From the NCBI GenBank assembly GCA_015060005.1, contig SUZI01000002.1, forward strand, positions 344,177-408,176: a stretch of 64,000 bases of DNA. The letters are read 5' to 3'. Origin of the DNA: Rikenellaceae bacterium. GTDB lineage: Bacteria; Bacteroidota; Bacteroidia; Bacteroidales; Rikenellaceae. Under the pieces are notes generated by a model that saw only the letters and a list, made by a program, of their open reading frames with translations, had not been told where the DNA came from and made no database searches. Numbering within the stretch: the stretch's first letter is position 1; every line of letters starts with the position of its first letter. The position numbers and the translations under genes are program-made. This document shows positions 27,723-36,296 of this stretch, one piece after another.

Positions 27723-29363
27723 ATGAGAATAAGATTATATACAATTTTAGCGTTGGCACTCTTTATTGGTGTTGCTTGTAGCGACGATAAGGGTGTTGAA
27801 GGCATATCATTTGAGCAGGCTGTCATTCGTGCCGAGGCTGTCGGAGGCAGCCATAAGGTGCAACTGAACTCTTCCGACAGGTGGATAGCCTCTACCGATA
27901 ATCCGTGGATTACCATCCTGCCTGCCAATGGTGTTGGCTCTACTATGTGCGAGTTCCATATCGACTCGGCTCTTACTGTTGAGCCTCGCCGCGGTGTTGT
28001 CAATATCCGTAATTTGGCTACCAACGAGGTGTGCGAGATGGTTGTCGAGCAGGAGGGCTTCCCTTATGGCATTACACTTAAGGATGCCGAGGTCGCTGTC
28101 GATAGCTATCGTAGCCCCGAGAGCCGCTATTTCGATGTTACGGTCAATACCAATATCGACTTCGATGTCAATATTCCGGAGGGTGCAGAGTGGCTCTCTA
28201 ATGACGATTATCGTGTAGTGTTGAATCGTGGTGAGCGTCCTCGCGATGTGAAGATACGTTTCAAGTGGAAGATTAACACCACTGACGAGGAGCGTCTGGC
28301 ACAGGTCAGCTTCTCTCCAAAGCGAGATGTCGAGCTCTCGCAGCAGGATAAGCTCTCGGTGCGTCAGGCTGGTGCAGAGCCTATCATCCCCGACACACGT
28401 GCGGGCGACTCTATTGCTGTGCTCAATATTGCCCGTAAGATAAATACTCTCTCTTCGTGGGAGAGCTCCGATCCTATGGATATGTGGGATAACGTAACGC
28501 TGTGGGACGAGACTATGGAGGGCTGTACTCCCGAGAATAAGGGACGTGTCCGCTCTGCTCAGTTTGTGCTGTTCAACACCAAGGAGACTATTCCTTTCGA
28601 GGTGCGTTATCTGACGGCTGCCGAGGAGTTGTATTTCTTTGGCAACAGCAACACCTTCCTTCTCAATATCGAGCTTGGCGACGATATCTCGGCACTCACT
28701 CAACTCAAGCGACTCACCATCGGTAGCTACGGTCTTATCTCTGTTCCGCAGAGTCTGTCCAAACTGAAGAACTTGGAGTATCTGAATCTCTGTGCCAACA
28801 ATTTCCAGACTATTCCAACTGTTCTCTCGGCTGAAAACTTCCCTAAGCTGAAGGCATTGGTGTTGAATGCTAACCAGCGAAATACTATTTACGACCTGAG
28901 CAACACCTCTCGCGAGAACTATGGTGGTTTCTCCGACGAGCCCTCATTCCCCGAGCACCTGCTCTGCTGGAACGAGCTCGATACGTTGGTCTTGTCGGTT
29001 AACTACCTCAGTGGCGAGCTCCCCTCGATGGATTATCTCGAGAAGTGGACTGCCGAGGAGGTCAATGCCTGCGATACGTTACCCGAGATTTTGATTGGCA
29101 AGCCAAAGGTTATGCCTACCACCAAACTCTTGGCTATCAACCTCAATCGCTTGTCGGGTACTATCCCCGATTGGTTGCTCTACCACCCTATGTTGGATTG
29201 GTGGATACCATTCAGTTTAGTCTTCCCACAGGAGGGACGCGATGCTGAGGGCCGTCAGGCGGGCTTCGATAATGAGCCGGTTAATTTGAATTATTATTAT
29301 GAGCACTATACCAAGAAGAAGTTGGCTAAGTCTAATAGTGATGAATCTACAGAACAGGAGTAA
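27723..29363 (+). CDS. BACON-like and leucine-rich-repeat lipoprotein
   Basis: The 546-residue lipoprotein has its anchor cysteine at residue 19 (IGVAC) followed by SDDKG. Residues about 25-215 look like two BACON-like beta-sandwich domains (VQLNSSDRWIASTDNPWITI; VNTNIDFDVNIPEGAEWLS). Residues about 290-520 carry leucine-rich repeats (LTQLKRLTIGSYGLISVPQS; LKNLEYLNLCANNFQTIP). It is similar in plan to the preceding LRR protein and separated from it by 15 bp. The subtilase gene starts 2 bp after its stop, so the three are tightly coupled. Confidence 0.8.
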   Translation: MRIRLYTILALALFIGVACSDDKGVEGISFEQAVIRAEAVGGSHKVQLNSSDRWIASTDNPWITILPANGVGSTMCEFHIDSALTVEPRRGVVNIRNLATNEVCEMVVEQEGFPYGITLKDAEVAVDSYRSPESRYFDVTVNTNIDFDVNIPEGAEWLSNDDYRVVLNRGERPRDVKIRFKWKINTTDEERLAQVSFSPKRDVELSQQDKLSVRQAGAEPIIPDTRAGDSIAVLNIARKINTLSSWESSDPMDMWDNVTLWDETMEGCTPENKGRVRSAQFVLFNTKETIPFEVRYLTAAEELYFFGNSNTFLLNIELGDDISALTQLKRLTIGSYGLISVPQSLSKLKNLEYLNLCANNFQTIPTVLSAENFPKLKALVLNANQRNTIYDLSNTSRENYGGFSDEPSFPEHLLCWNELDTLVLSVNYLSGELPSMDYLEKWTAEEVNACDTLPEILIGKPKVMPTTKLLAINLNRLSGTIPDWLLYHPMLDWWIPFSLVFPQEGRDAEGRQAGFDNEPVNLNYYYEHYTKKKLAKSNSDESTEQE

Positions 29364-29365
29364 CT

Positions 29366-31378
29366 ATGAGGAGAATCTATAATATAATTTTGGCTGTTGC
29401 CCTCTGTGTGGCGGTAGGCTGTGCGAAGGATGATGAGGCTGTTGTCAGCCCTGCGGATAAGCCTTTTGTCGAGGGCGAGTTGCTTGTTAAGTTCACAGCC
29501 GATGTGGTGGATGTCATCGAGCAGCGAGGCTTGGCTACTCGTGGCAATGTTACCCGTAGCGGTGTTATCTCTGTCGATGAGGTGCTCGATGTTGTGGGAG
29601 CTTACGCCTTGGAGCGTCTCTTCCCCGTTGATGACGATACCGAGGAGCGTACACGCGAGAGCGGTTTGCATCAGTGGTATATCGTGCGTTTCGACGCTCA
29701 GCATAGTGCCGAGAGTGTTGCCGCAAGCCTTTCGGCGTTGGGCGAGGTGCAACGTGTTGATTTGAACCGTAAGATTAAGCGAGCTTATAACCGTCGTGCA
29801 AAGCCTCTCTCGGAGCAGTATATGCGATATCTCTCCGCAACGCGTGTCGGCTCGGCTGTCAACGACCCTATGTATGGCTTGCAGTGGTATCTCAACAACG
29901 ATGGCACGATGTTCACTTCGGGCGATGTTGTCAAGTCTATCGCCGGAGCCGATATACGTGCCGAGGGTGCTTGGGAGCGTTCTATGGGCGACGAGTCGGT
30001 TATTGTGGCGGTGTTGGATGAGGGTATCTTCATTAACCACCCCGATTTGAAAAGCAACATCTGGGTTAACGAGGATGAGATTTTCGACTCCGAGCGAGAT
30101 AATGATGGCAATGGCTATAAGGGCGATTATAATGGCTATAACTTTGCTGCCAAGCAGGGTGCTATTACGTGGAATGATGTGAACGACTATGGCCACGGTA
30201 CTCACGTTGCGGGCACTATTGCAGCCCAGAACAATAATGGTCTCGGCATAGCCTCTATCGCTGGTGGCGATGCGGAGCGTGGTGGTGTCAAGATTATGGT
30301 TTGCCAGCTCTTTGCAGGTGCTATGAGTGCTGACGCTATTGCTGTGGCACGTGCTATTAAGTATGCCGCCGACAATGGTGCTGTCATCCTTCAGTGTAGC
30401 TGGGGTTATATCTCTGGTGCAGCTGATGAGGTTGAGTGGGGCGTAGGCTACGACACGGAGGAGGAGTGGCTTGCGGGCTCTCCTTTAGAGAAGGAGTCTT
30501 TGGATTACTTCATTCACAATGCAGGCTCACCTAATGGCCCTATCGAGGGCGGTATTGCTGTCTATGCGGCAGGCAACGAGTGGGCTCCTCAGTCGAGCTA
30601 TCCGGGTGCTGCCGAGGAGAATATCGCCGTGGCAGCTACCGCAGCTGATTTCACTCCTGCTGTCTATACCAACTATGGTCCAGGTACTAATATCTCGGCT
30701 CCTGGTGGCGACCAGGATTACTACTACGAATACTATGATGCCGACCACGCACGTGGCGAGTTGGGATGTATCCTTTCTACTCTCCCATACCACGTCAGCC
30801 CAAGCGGTTATGGCTTTATGGAGGGTACATCGATGGCTACTCCTCAGGTGTCGGGTGTGCTGGCTTTGGCTATCTCGTATGCTGCCGAGCAGCGTCGCCA
30901 TTTCAAGGCGTCGGAGCTTATGGAACTTATGGAGCAGACAGCAACGCCTATCGATGAGTATATGACAGGCAAGAAGAGCTACTATCGCTATATCGCCGAT
31001 ATGGGTATGGTACGACCTATGACTATCGACCTCTCGGCTTATCGTGGTAAGATGGGTGCAGGTCAGGTCAATGCTGCGGCTCTGCTGGCTGCTATCGATG
31101 GCGGTGGAGTGGAGATGCAATTCCCTAATATCTACATCGCTTTGGATGGCGAGTTGGTTGTTGCTGCCTCGCAGTATTTTCTTCAGGGTGAGACACTTAC
31201 CTATACAGTCTCTATTGCCGATGAGTCTGTTGCAACCTGTGATGTCGAGGGTGCGAAGCTACTCTTCCGAGGCGTGAAATGTGGCTCAACGCGATGCACT
31301 ATCACGTCGAGCAATGGCAGCGAGCAGAGTTTCAATATAACAGTCCGTGAGGGAGCCTCCTCTAATGGCTGGTTGTAA
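29366..31378 (+). CDS. Lipoprotein subtilisin-like serine protease (S8)
   Basis: This 670-residue protein is a surface-anchored endopeptidase. The lipid-anchored cysteine is residue 19 (AVGC), followed by AKDDE. Residues about 30-140 form a propeptide-like domain (VEGELLVKFTADV). The S8 catalytic domain is intact: D218 in VAVLDEG, H277 in YGHGTHVAG, the oxyanion asparagine N405 in AAGNEW, and S490 in EGTSMATP. The last 90 residues form an Ig-like domain. Being the only enzyme in the locus, it probably cuts proteins whose peptides are then taken up by the SusCD pair. Confidence 0.92.
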   Translation: MRRIYNIILAVALCVAVGCAKDDEAVVSPADKPFVEGELLVKFTADVVDVIEQRGLATRGNVTRSGVISVDEVLDVVGAYALERLFPVDDDTEERTRESGLHQWYIVRFDAQHSAESVAASLSALGEVQRVDLNRKIKRAYNRRAKPLSEQYMRYLSATRVGSAVNDPMYGLQWYLNNDGTMFTSGDVVKSIAGADIRAEGAWERSMGDESVIVAVLDEGIFINHPDLKSNIWVNEDEIFDSERDNDGNGYKGDYNGYNFAAKQGAITWNDVNDYGHGTHVAGTIAAQNNNGLGIASIAGGDAERGGVKIMVCQLFAGAMSADAIAVARAIKYAADNGAVILQCSWGYISGAADEVEWGVGYDTEEEWLAGSPLEKESLDYFIHNAGSPNGPIEGGIAVYAAGNEWAPQSSYPGAAEENIAVAATAADFTPAVYTNYGPGTNISAPGGDQDYYYEYYDADHARGELGCILSTLPYHVSPSGYGFMEGTSMATPQVSGVLALAISYAAEQRRHFKASELMELMEQTATPIDEYMTGKKSYYRYIADMGMVRPMTIDLSAYRGKMGAGQVNAAALLAAIDGGGVEMQFPNIYIALDGELVVAASQYFLQGETLTYTVSIADESVATCDVEGAKLLFRGVKCGSTRCTITSSNGSEQSFNITVREGASSNGWL

Positions 31379-31393
31379 AAATGGTGGTCTGCG

Positions 31394-32176
31394 ATGCTCG
31401 GGTTACGTGTGGGACATATCTTGGTTGTTGTCGTGCTGCTTTGTGTAGCGATAGAGGCTTCGGCACAGATTAAAGTCATCCCTCGCGAGCAGATAGAGCA
31501 GATAGCCAATCCGCAGACATTATCCGATGCGGGGATGTTCTTCACAGGAGGACAGAGCATCGATTTGGGCTGCGTGGCAGAGGCTGATGGCGTTACGGAG
31601 CGTGTTGTGGAGTGGGAGAATAGGGGCATGAAGCCTCTTGTGATTACTCGCATTAAGAGCAGCTGTAGTTGTCTTTCGGTGGATGGTGAGCGAGATGTCG
31701 TCGCTCCGGGCGAGAAGGGTACTCTGCGACTGCGTTTTAACCCCCACCAGAGGTTGGGTGGTGTGAGCTACCGCGTTTTGATTTATAGCTCGCTGAGCGA
31801 TAAGGTGCCCACCGCTATGCTCAGTGTTACGGGCGAGGTGCTCTCGTCGGCAGATAGAGCCGATGACTATGCGGAGCGATGTGGAGCACTGCTGCTTATG
31901 AGCCGCAGGGTGAAGATTACCTCGGGCGTTGATGTGCGTGTGGCGTGTATGAATGGTGGTGATGAACCGTTGCTGCTCGAGGCAGATGATAAGCTCTCGG
32001 GCAGGGGTGTAGAACTACGTACCGAGCCTCGTATGCTCGCTGCGGGCGAGCAGGGTGATTTGGTCATCCGATATGATGCTGTGAAGGGTCGTGGCGACAG
32101 TGTTATTATGCTCTATATTAAGGGCTTGCCGCTCCCGCCACGTCAGCGATGTATAGTGCTTGAATTAGAAAAATAG
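31394..32176 (+). CDS. DUF1573 periplasmic protein
   Basis: The 260-residue product has a signal peptide cut by signal peptidase I (EASAQ) and no lipid-anchored cysteine. Residues about 45-140 match DUF1573, an Ig-like fold: VVEWENRGMKPLVITRIKSSC, then SCLSVDGERDVVAPGEKGTL. Such proteins occur often beside SusCD and extracellular enzyme genes in Bacteroidota, but their function is unknown. It is 15 bp from both neighbours and belongs to the protease operon. Confidence 0.82.
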   Translation: MLGLRVGHILVVVVLLCVAIEASAQIKVIPREQIEQIANPQTLSDAGMFFTGGQSIDLGCVAEADGVTERVVEWENRGMKPLVITRIKSSCSCLSVDGERDVVAPGEKGTLRLRFNPHQRLGGVSYRVLIYSSLSDKVPTAMLSVTGEVLSSADRADDYAERCGALLLMSRRVKITSGVDVRVACMNGGDEPLLLEADDKLSGRGVELRTEPRMLAAGEQGDLVIRYDAVKGRGDSVIMLYIKGLPLPPRQRCIVLELEK

Positions 32177-32191
32177 TAAACGATTTAGGAT

Positions 32192-32656
32192 ATGAAACAA
32201 TGGTTTAAGGTGGCGTTTATGATGCTCGCTGTGGCAATGTTTGCTACGGCGTGTAGCGATGATGATGAGCCACAGGTCGAGGTGCTGGATGTTACGCGTA
32301 GCAATATAGCTGGTGTGTGGCAGCTGGCGAGTTGGAATGATGCTCCGTTGGAGAGTGGTAACTACGTCTATATCAAGTTTGAGCGTAGCGAGCGACGTTA
32401 TACGATGTGGCAGAACGTCGATAGCTTTCAGGCACGTAAGTTGACGGGACTCTATTGGATTGACATCGACGAGGAGCTGGGAGCTATCATTCGTGGCAGC
32501 TATGACCACGGCGTGGGCGAATGGTCGCATCGCTATATCGTTTCAGACCTTACTGCCAACAGTATGGTCTGGACTTCGAAGGATGACGCCTCGGATGTAA
32601 GTGTCTATCTCCGTTGTGAACTTCCTGAGGAGTTTGTTGAGCCCGAGCAGGAGTAG
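32192..32656 (+). CDS. Small lipocalin-like lipoprotein
   Basis: The 154-residue lipoprotein has its anchor cysteine at residue 21 (FATAC) followed by the strongly acidic SDDDEPQVE, a surface-export type start. The body resembles short lipocalin-like domains of Bacteroidota (IAGVWQLASWNDAPLESG; YVYIKFERSERRYTMWQ; LTGLYWIDID). The ligand is unknown. It is probably the last gene of the operon; a promoter for the next gene lies in the following 190 bp. Confidence 0.72.
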   Translation: MKQWFKVAFMMLAVAMFATACSDDDEPQVEVLDVTRSNIAGVWQLASWNDAPLESGNYVYIKFERSERRYTMWQNVDSFQARKLTGLYWIDIDEELGAIIRGSYDHGVGEWSHRYIVSDLTANSMVWTSKDDASDVSVYLRCELPEEFVEPEQE

Positions 32657-32782
32657 TGCAAAAGGGCTTTTTTGTGATGTTTTTGGGGTGTCTATGTCAT
32701 TTAGGCACCTCTTTTTCTTTAGAAAAGATGGGCGTAAGGTGAAAAAATATGTAAAAATATTTCTCTTTTTGGAATTATTGCC

Positions 32783-32790
32783 TAATTTTG
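32783..32790 (+). promoter_or_regulatory. Putative promoter for the 291-residue lipoprotein
   Basis: TAATTTTG matches the -7 consensus TAnnTTTG about 57 bp before the start codon. The -33 element is not convincing. The 190-bp gap after the preceding operon supports separate transcription. Confidence 0.45.
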
Positions 32791-32846
32791 TAGTTTAGAA
32801 GGTTATCACCAACAACGAAAGAGTATAAACGAACTTTGTAACAGAT

Positions 32847-33722
32847 ATGAAAAAGTGTTTTTTGATGATGTGTGCCCTTGTAGGATTGATGGCTGCATCG
32901 TGTTCAAAGGACGAAGGTTATGTGGCAAGTGAGCCAACGGTCTCAATCGCCATCAAAACCCCTGATTTGCAGACTCGTTATGGCGAGGGCTATGAGGCTA
33001 CCGAGCTTCATTGGGAGGTCTATGTTGGTAACGAGCACCTCGCAGGTCTCGATGGCTCTAAGAGCTTTACGGGCGAGACCACTATCGATTTGCGTCTCGT
33101 TGAGGGTAAGAGCTACAACCTCCTCTTCTGGGCTGTATCACCCGACCAGGATATATATTCGGTTGCTAACCGTAAGCTCACTATCGATGCCTCTAAGTTG
33201 AAGGCTAACCAGGAGGTCTACGATGCTTTCTACGCCTACGAGAAGGATTTTGTAGCCTCTTCAAAGAATGTTCGCACTATCGAGCTTCGCCGACCATTTG
33301 CTCAGCTCAATATCGCTACTGCCGACATCGTGCCTACCGCATCAGCTGGAGTGAGTGTTACCGAGACGGGCGTTGAGTTCGATGCTTATACTGTTTTGAA
33401 CCTCGTCGATGGTAAGGTTAGCGAGAAGACGACCTTGTCGTACAGCTCCGATGACCGTGCAACAGGTCAGGTAACCATTGGTGGAGAGACCTATGAGATG
33501 CTCTCTATGAACTATCTGTTGGTAAACGAAAAGGAGGTTACCAGCGTGAAGATGACCGCTGTTAGCGAGGGAGAGACAATCAATCGAGAGTACTCGTTGG
33601 TGCCATTCCAGCGTAACCACCGTACCTATATCGTGGGTAACCTGCTGACCACAAGCGTTGGTATTAACATTATCATTTTGCCTGGCTTCGACGACCCGAC
33701 TCACATTAAGGATGGCGAGTAA
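32847..33722 (+). CDS. Fimbrillin-like (DUF6562-like) lipoprotein
   Basis: The 291-residue lipoprotein has its anchor cysteine at residue 19 (MAASC) followed by SKDEG. The sequence resembles fimbrillin-type beta-sandwich lipoproteins annotated as DUF6562: TRYGEGYEATELHWEVYVG, then LRLVEGKSYNLLFWAVSPD, FAQLNIATADI and RNHRTYIVGNLLTTS. Such proteins can be pilus subunits or accessory proteins. No second pilus gene is next to it, so a pilus role is uncertain. It has its own promoter and terminator. Confidence 0.75.
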   Translation: MKKCFLMMCALVGLMAASCSKDEGYVASEPTVSIAIKTPDLQTRYGEGYEATELHWEVYVGNEHLAGLDGSKSFTGETTIDLRLVEGKSYNLLFWAVSPDQDIYSVANRKLTIDASKLKANQEVYDAFYAYEKDFVASSKNVRTIELRRPFAQLNIATADIVPTASAGVSVTETGVEFDAYTVLNLVDGKVSEKTTLSYSSDDRATGQVTIGGETYEMLSMNYLLVNEKEVTSVKMTAVSEGETINREYSLVPFQRNHRTYIVGNLLTTSVGINIIILPGFDDPTHIKDGE

Positions 33723-33755
33723 CGCTCCGTTACCACCATATTCGTCTCGATATAA

Positions 33756-33789
33756 TCCGTTGCAACAGAGTGTGCAGCGGATTTTTTTA
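33756..33789 (+). terminator. Intrinsic terminator after the fimbrillin-like gene
   Basis: ATCCGTTGCA (33756-33765) pairs with TGCAGCGGAT (33774-33783) with one T-G wobble, around an 8-nt loop, followed by a run of seven T. It ends the plus-strand genes that converge on the minus-strand EF-G paralogue. Confidence 0.9.
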
Positions 33790-33917
33790 TGCCTTGAGAA
33801 CCCAGAGCCTTTATGTGCCTGCTAACTCGCCTACCCACTATGCCTACCCACTCTCTTCTTATCCTCCGCTGCTTTATGCCCGATTAGTCTGCTCACACTT
33901 TCTGCCTCTCAAACAAT

Positions 33918-33948
33918 GAGGGCTGCCTTCCACAGGAAAGCAGCCCTC
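33918..33948 (-). terminator. Hairpin after the EF-G2 gene
   Basis: GAGGGCTGC (33918-33926) pairs with GCAGCCCTC (33940-33948); the stem continues inward with four more pairs after one mismatch and closes on a 3-nt loop. On the minus strand it lies just downstream of the EF-G2 stop codon. The T-tract beyond it is weak (attgttt). Confidence 0.7.
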
Positions 33949-33970
33949 GCAATGTTTATGCTTCGGAGGA

Positions 33971-36124
33971 TTAATCCTCGTCAGTGTCGGTGTACTCCTT
34001 CAAGAGCTTCTCCTGAACGTCGGCAGGTACCTGCTCGTATGAAGCGAACTTCATAGTGTAAGTTGCCGCACCCGATGTGAGTGAAGAGAGTGAAGTAGAG
34101 TAGCGATAGAGCTCAGCCAGAGGCACACGTGCACTCAGACGGTCGAAGCCCTTGTCCGACTCCATACCCATAATCATCGCACGGCGGTTCTGCAGGTCAG
34201 ACATAATCGAACCCATATACTCACTTGGAGTGAGCACCTCTACATTGTAGATAGGCTCCATAATCTTTGGACCAGCGTTGCGGAAAGCCTCCTTGAATGC
34301 GTTACGTCCAGCCAACTTAAATGAGAGCTCGTTTGAATCTACTGGGTGCATCTTACCGTAGTAGATGGTAACGCGGATGTCGCGAGCGTAAGAACCTGTG
34401 AGTGGTCCCTCGTCCATCTTCTCCATAATACCCTTCAGGATAGCAGGCATAAAGCGAGCGTCGATAGCACCACCAACGATAGAGTTGTAGTACTGCAACT
34501 TACCACCCCAAGGCAGGTCGTACTCCTCCTTACCCTTGATGCTCACTGCTATCTCCTGACCGTTTACCTTATATTTAGTAGGCTCTGGCATACCGTCATA
34601 GTAAGGCTCAATAACCATATGTACCTCACCAAACTGACCCGAACCTCCCGACTGCTTCTTGTGGCGATAGTCTGCCTGAGCAACCTTGGTGATAGTCTCA
34701 CGATATGGGATTTTAGGTGCGAAGAACTCCACCTCAATCTTCTGCTCCGATGAGAGCTTGCTCTTGAGGATGTTCAGGTGGTGCTCACCCTGACCCTGGA
34801 TGATAGTCTGCTTAAGCTCCTTAGAGTACTCAACCAGGATTGTTGGGTCCTCATACTTGGCATCCATCAACAGCTTACCGAGCTTCTCCTCGTCGCCCTG
34901 CTCCTTAGCCTTGATTGCTGCACGGTAGCGAGGCTCTGGGAATACGATAGGCTCAACTGTTACAGGAGCCGAAGGAGCCGACAATGTGTCGTTTGTGCGT
35001 GTACCCTTCAACTTCACTGTACAGCCGATGTCGCCTGCTGAGAGCTCAGTAACCTTTGTACGGTTCTTACCTGCCACTGCGAAGAGCTGTGAGAGCTTCT
35101 CCTTGTTACCTGTGCGGCTGTTGACCAACTCCATACCCTCGGTTACCTTACCACGTACTACGCGGAAGTATGTAATCTCACCGATGTGCTGCTCAATCTG
35201 GCTCTTGAATACGAAGAGAGCTGTTGGCTGAGTCTCGTCTGCTGCCAACTCCTCGCCCTCTACTGTTGTGAACTTAGGAGCTGTTGTAGGACCTGGAGCT
35301 ACGTTGATTATGAACTCCATCAGACGCTTGGTACCGATATCACGCTTTGCTGAGCAGCAGAATATAGGCATCAGGTCGCGGTTAGCCACGCCCTGCTTCA
35401 AACCTGAGCGGATGTCATCCTGTGTGAGTGAGCCCTTCTCGAAGTAGAGCTCCATCAGAGCGTCATCATAAACGGCAGCAGCCTCAGTAAGCTCCTGGTT
35501 GTACTCTGTTGCACGGTCCAACTCCTCTGCTGGGATATCCTTCTCTACGCGAGTACCGTTCTCGTCGGTGAACTCATACATCTTCATCATCAAAACGTCG
35601 ATGAATGCGTTGAAGCCGGCACCCTGCTGTACAGGATACTGTACGATTACAGGCTTCACTGCTGATGAAGAGCGGATGCCCTCGATGAGAGCCTCGAAGT
35701 TTGCCTTCTCGCCGTCGAGCTGGTTTACAACACCTACCAGAGGCTTGTTGAGGATACGAGCATAACGAGACTGAATCTCGCAGCCTACCTCCCATCCTGC
35801 CTGAGCGTTCATCACCATCACGCCTACGTCGCCTACCTTGAAGGCAGAGAACAAGTTACCACAGAAGTCGTCTGAGCCTGGGCAGTCAATGATGTTGAGC
35901 TTGCGGTTCATAAACTCTGTGAAGAGTGTTGTTGAATATATCGAACGCTTGTATTCGTGCTCGATATCGGTGTTATCCGACAATGTGTTGTTGTTTTCTA
36001 TACTACCCCTGCGGTCAATCACCTTACCCTCGTAAGCCATTGCCTCAGCAAGAGTAGTCTTACCCGCACCTGGGGCTCCAATAAGAACGATGTTCTTAAT
36101 CTCTTTTGCTGAATAGTTTTTCAT
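33971..36124 (-). CDS. EF-G2-type translocase lacking the catalytic histidine
   Basis: This 717-residue EF-G paralogue has all five EF-G domains. The P-loop GAPGAGKT is intact (residues 16-24). Switch II reads DCPGSDDF (80-87), so the histidine of the canonical DTPGHVDF is Ser84. The guanine-binding motif NKxD is NQLD (134-137). The effector segment RGITI is KRSIY. The protein matches the Bacteroides EF-G2 type, which is known (B. thetaiotaomicron) to promote translation without GTP hydrolysis and to be needed in the gut under carbon limitation. It has its own promoter. The canonical fusA is in the same window. Confidence 0.93.
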   Translation of the reverse strand: MKNYSAKEIKNIVLIGAPGAGKTTLAEAMAYEGKVIDRRGSIENNNTLSDNTDIEHEYKRSIYSTTLFTEFMNRKLNIIDCPGSDDFCGNLFSAFKVGDVGVMVMNAQAGWEVGCEIQSRYARILNKPLVGVVNQLDGEKANFEALIEGIRSSSAVKPVIVQYPVQQGAGFNAFIDVLMMKMYEFTDENGTRVEKDIPAEELDRATEYNQELTEAAAVYDDALMELYFEKGSLTQDDIRSGLKQGVANRDLMPIFCCSAKRDIGTKRLMEFIINVAPGPTTAPKFTTVEGEELAADETQPTALFVFKSQIEQHIGEITYFRVVRGKVTEGMELVNSRTGNKEKLSQLFAVAGKNRTKVTELSAGDIGCTVKLKGTRTNDTLSAPSAPVTVEPIVFPEPRYRAAIKAKEQGDEEKLGKLLMDAKYEDPTILVEYSKELKQTIIQGQGEHHLNILKSKLSSEQKIEVEFFAPKIPYRETITKVAQADYRHKKQSGGSGQFGEVHMVIEPYYDGMPEPTKYKVNGQEIAVSIKGKEEYDLPWGGKLQYYNSIVGGAIDARFMPAILKGIMEKMDEGPLTGSYARDIRVTIYYGKMHPVDSNELSFKLAGRNAFKEAFRNAGPKIMEPIYNVEVLTPSEYMGSIMSDLQNRRAMIMGMESDKGFDRLSARVPLAELYRYSTSLSSLTSGAATYTMKFASYEQVPADVQEKLLKEYTDTDED

Positions 36125-36175
36125 ATTCTGTGTAAGTTTTATAGGTTTTTTAAGTATTTTTTATAGTTCATCGAA

Positions 36176-36206
36176 TAAAGTTACGAAATTTTTTTGAATC
36201 TGCAAT
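36176..36206 (-). promoter_or_regulatory. Putative promoter of the EF-G2 gene
   Basis: On the minus strand, TTG (36203-36205) is followed after 19 bp by TAACTTTA (36176-36183), one mismatch from TAnnTTTG. The leader would be about 45 nt. In Bacteroides the equivalent gene is activated by the carbon-starvation regulator Cur; no site for such a regulator could be confirmed here. Confidence 0.5.
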
Positions 36207-36225
36207 ATGATTGGCGAAAAAGTGC

Positions 36226-36271
36226 AAAAAAACATCACCAAAAGCCCAAAATAATGAGTTATTGGTGATGT
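36226..36271 (-). terminator. Intrinsic terminator after the M28 peptidase gene
   Basis: ACATCACCAA (36232-36241) pairs perfectly with TTGGTGATGT (36262-36271) across a 20-nt loop. Read on the minus strand the second arm is followed by a run of T (36226-36232). It separates the M28 transcript from EF-G2. Confidence 0.82.
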
Positions 36272-36296
36272 GATAGCTATTTTCTTAGCATTGTTT

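Noticed and set aside
33971..36124. EF-G paralogue as a tetracycline-resistance ribosomal protection protein (TetQ type)
   Set aside because: Those proteins keep the histidine of DTPGH and an intact NKxD motif. This protein has lost both and matches the EF-G2 type instead.
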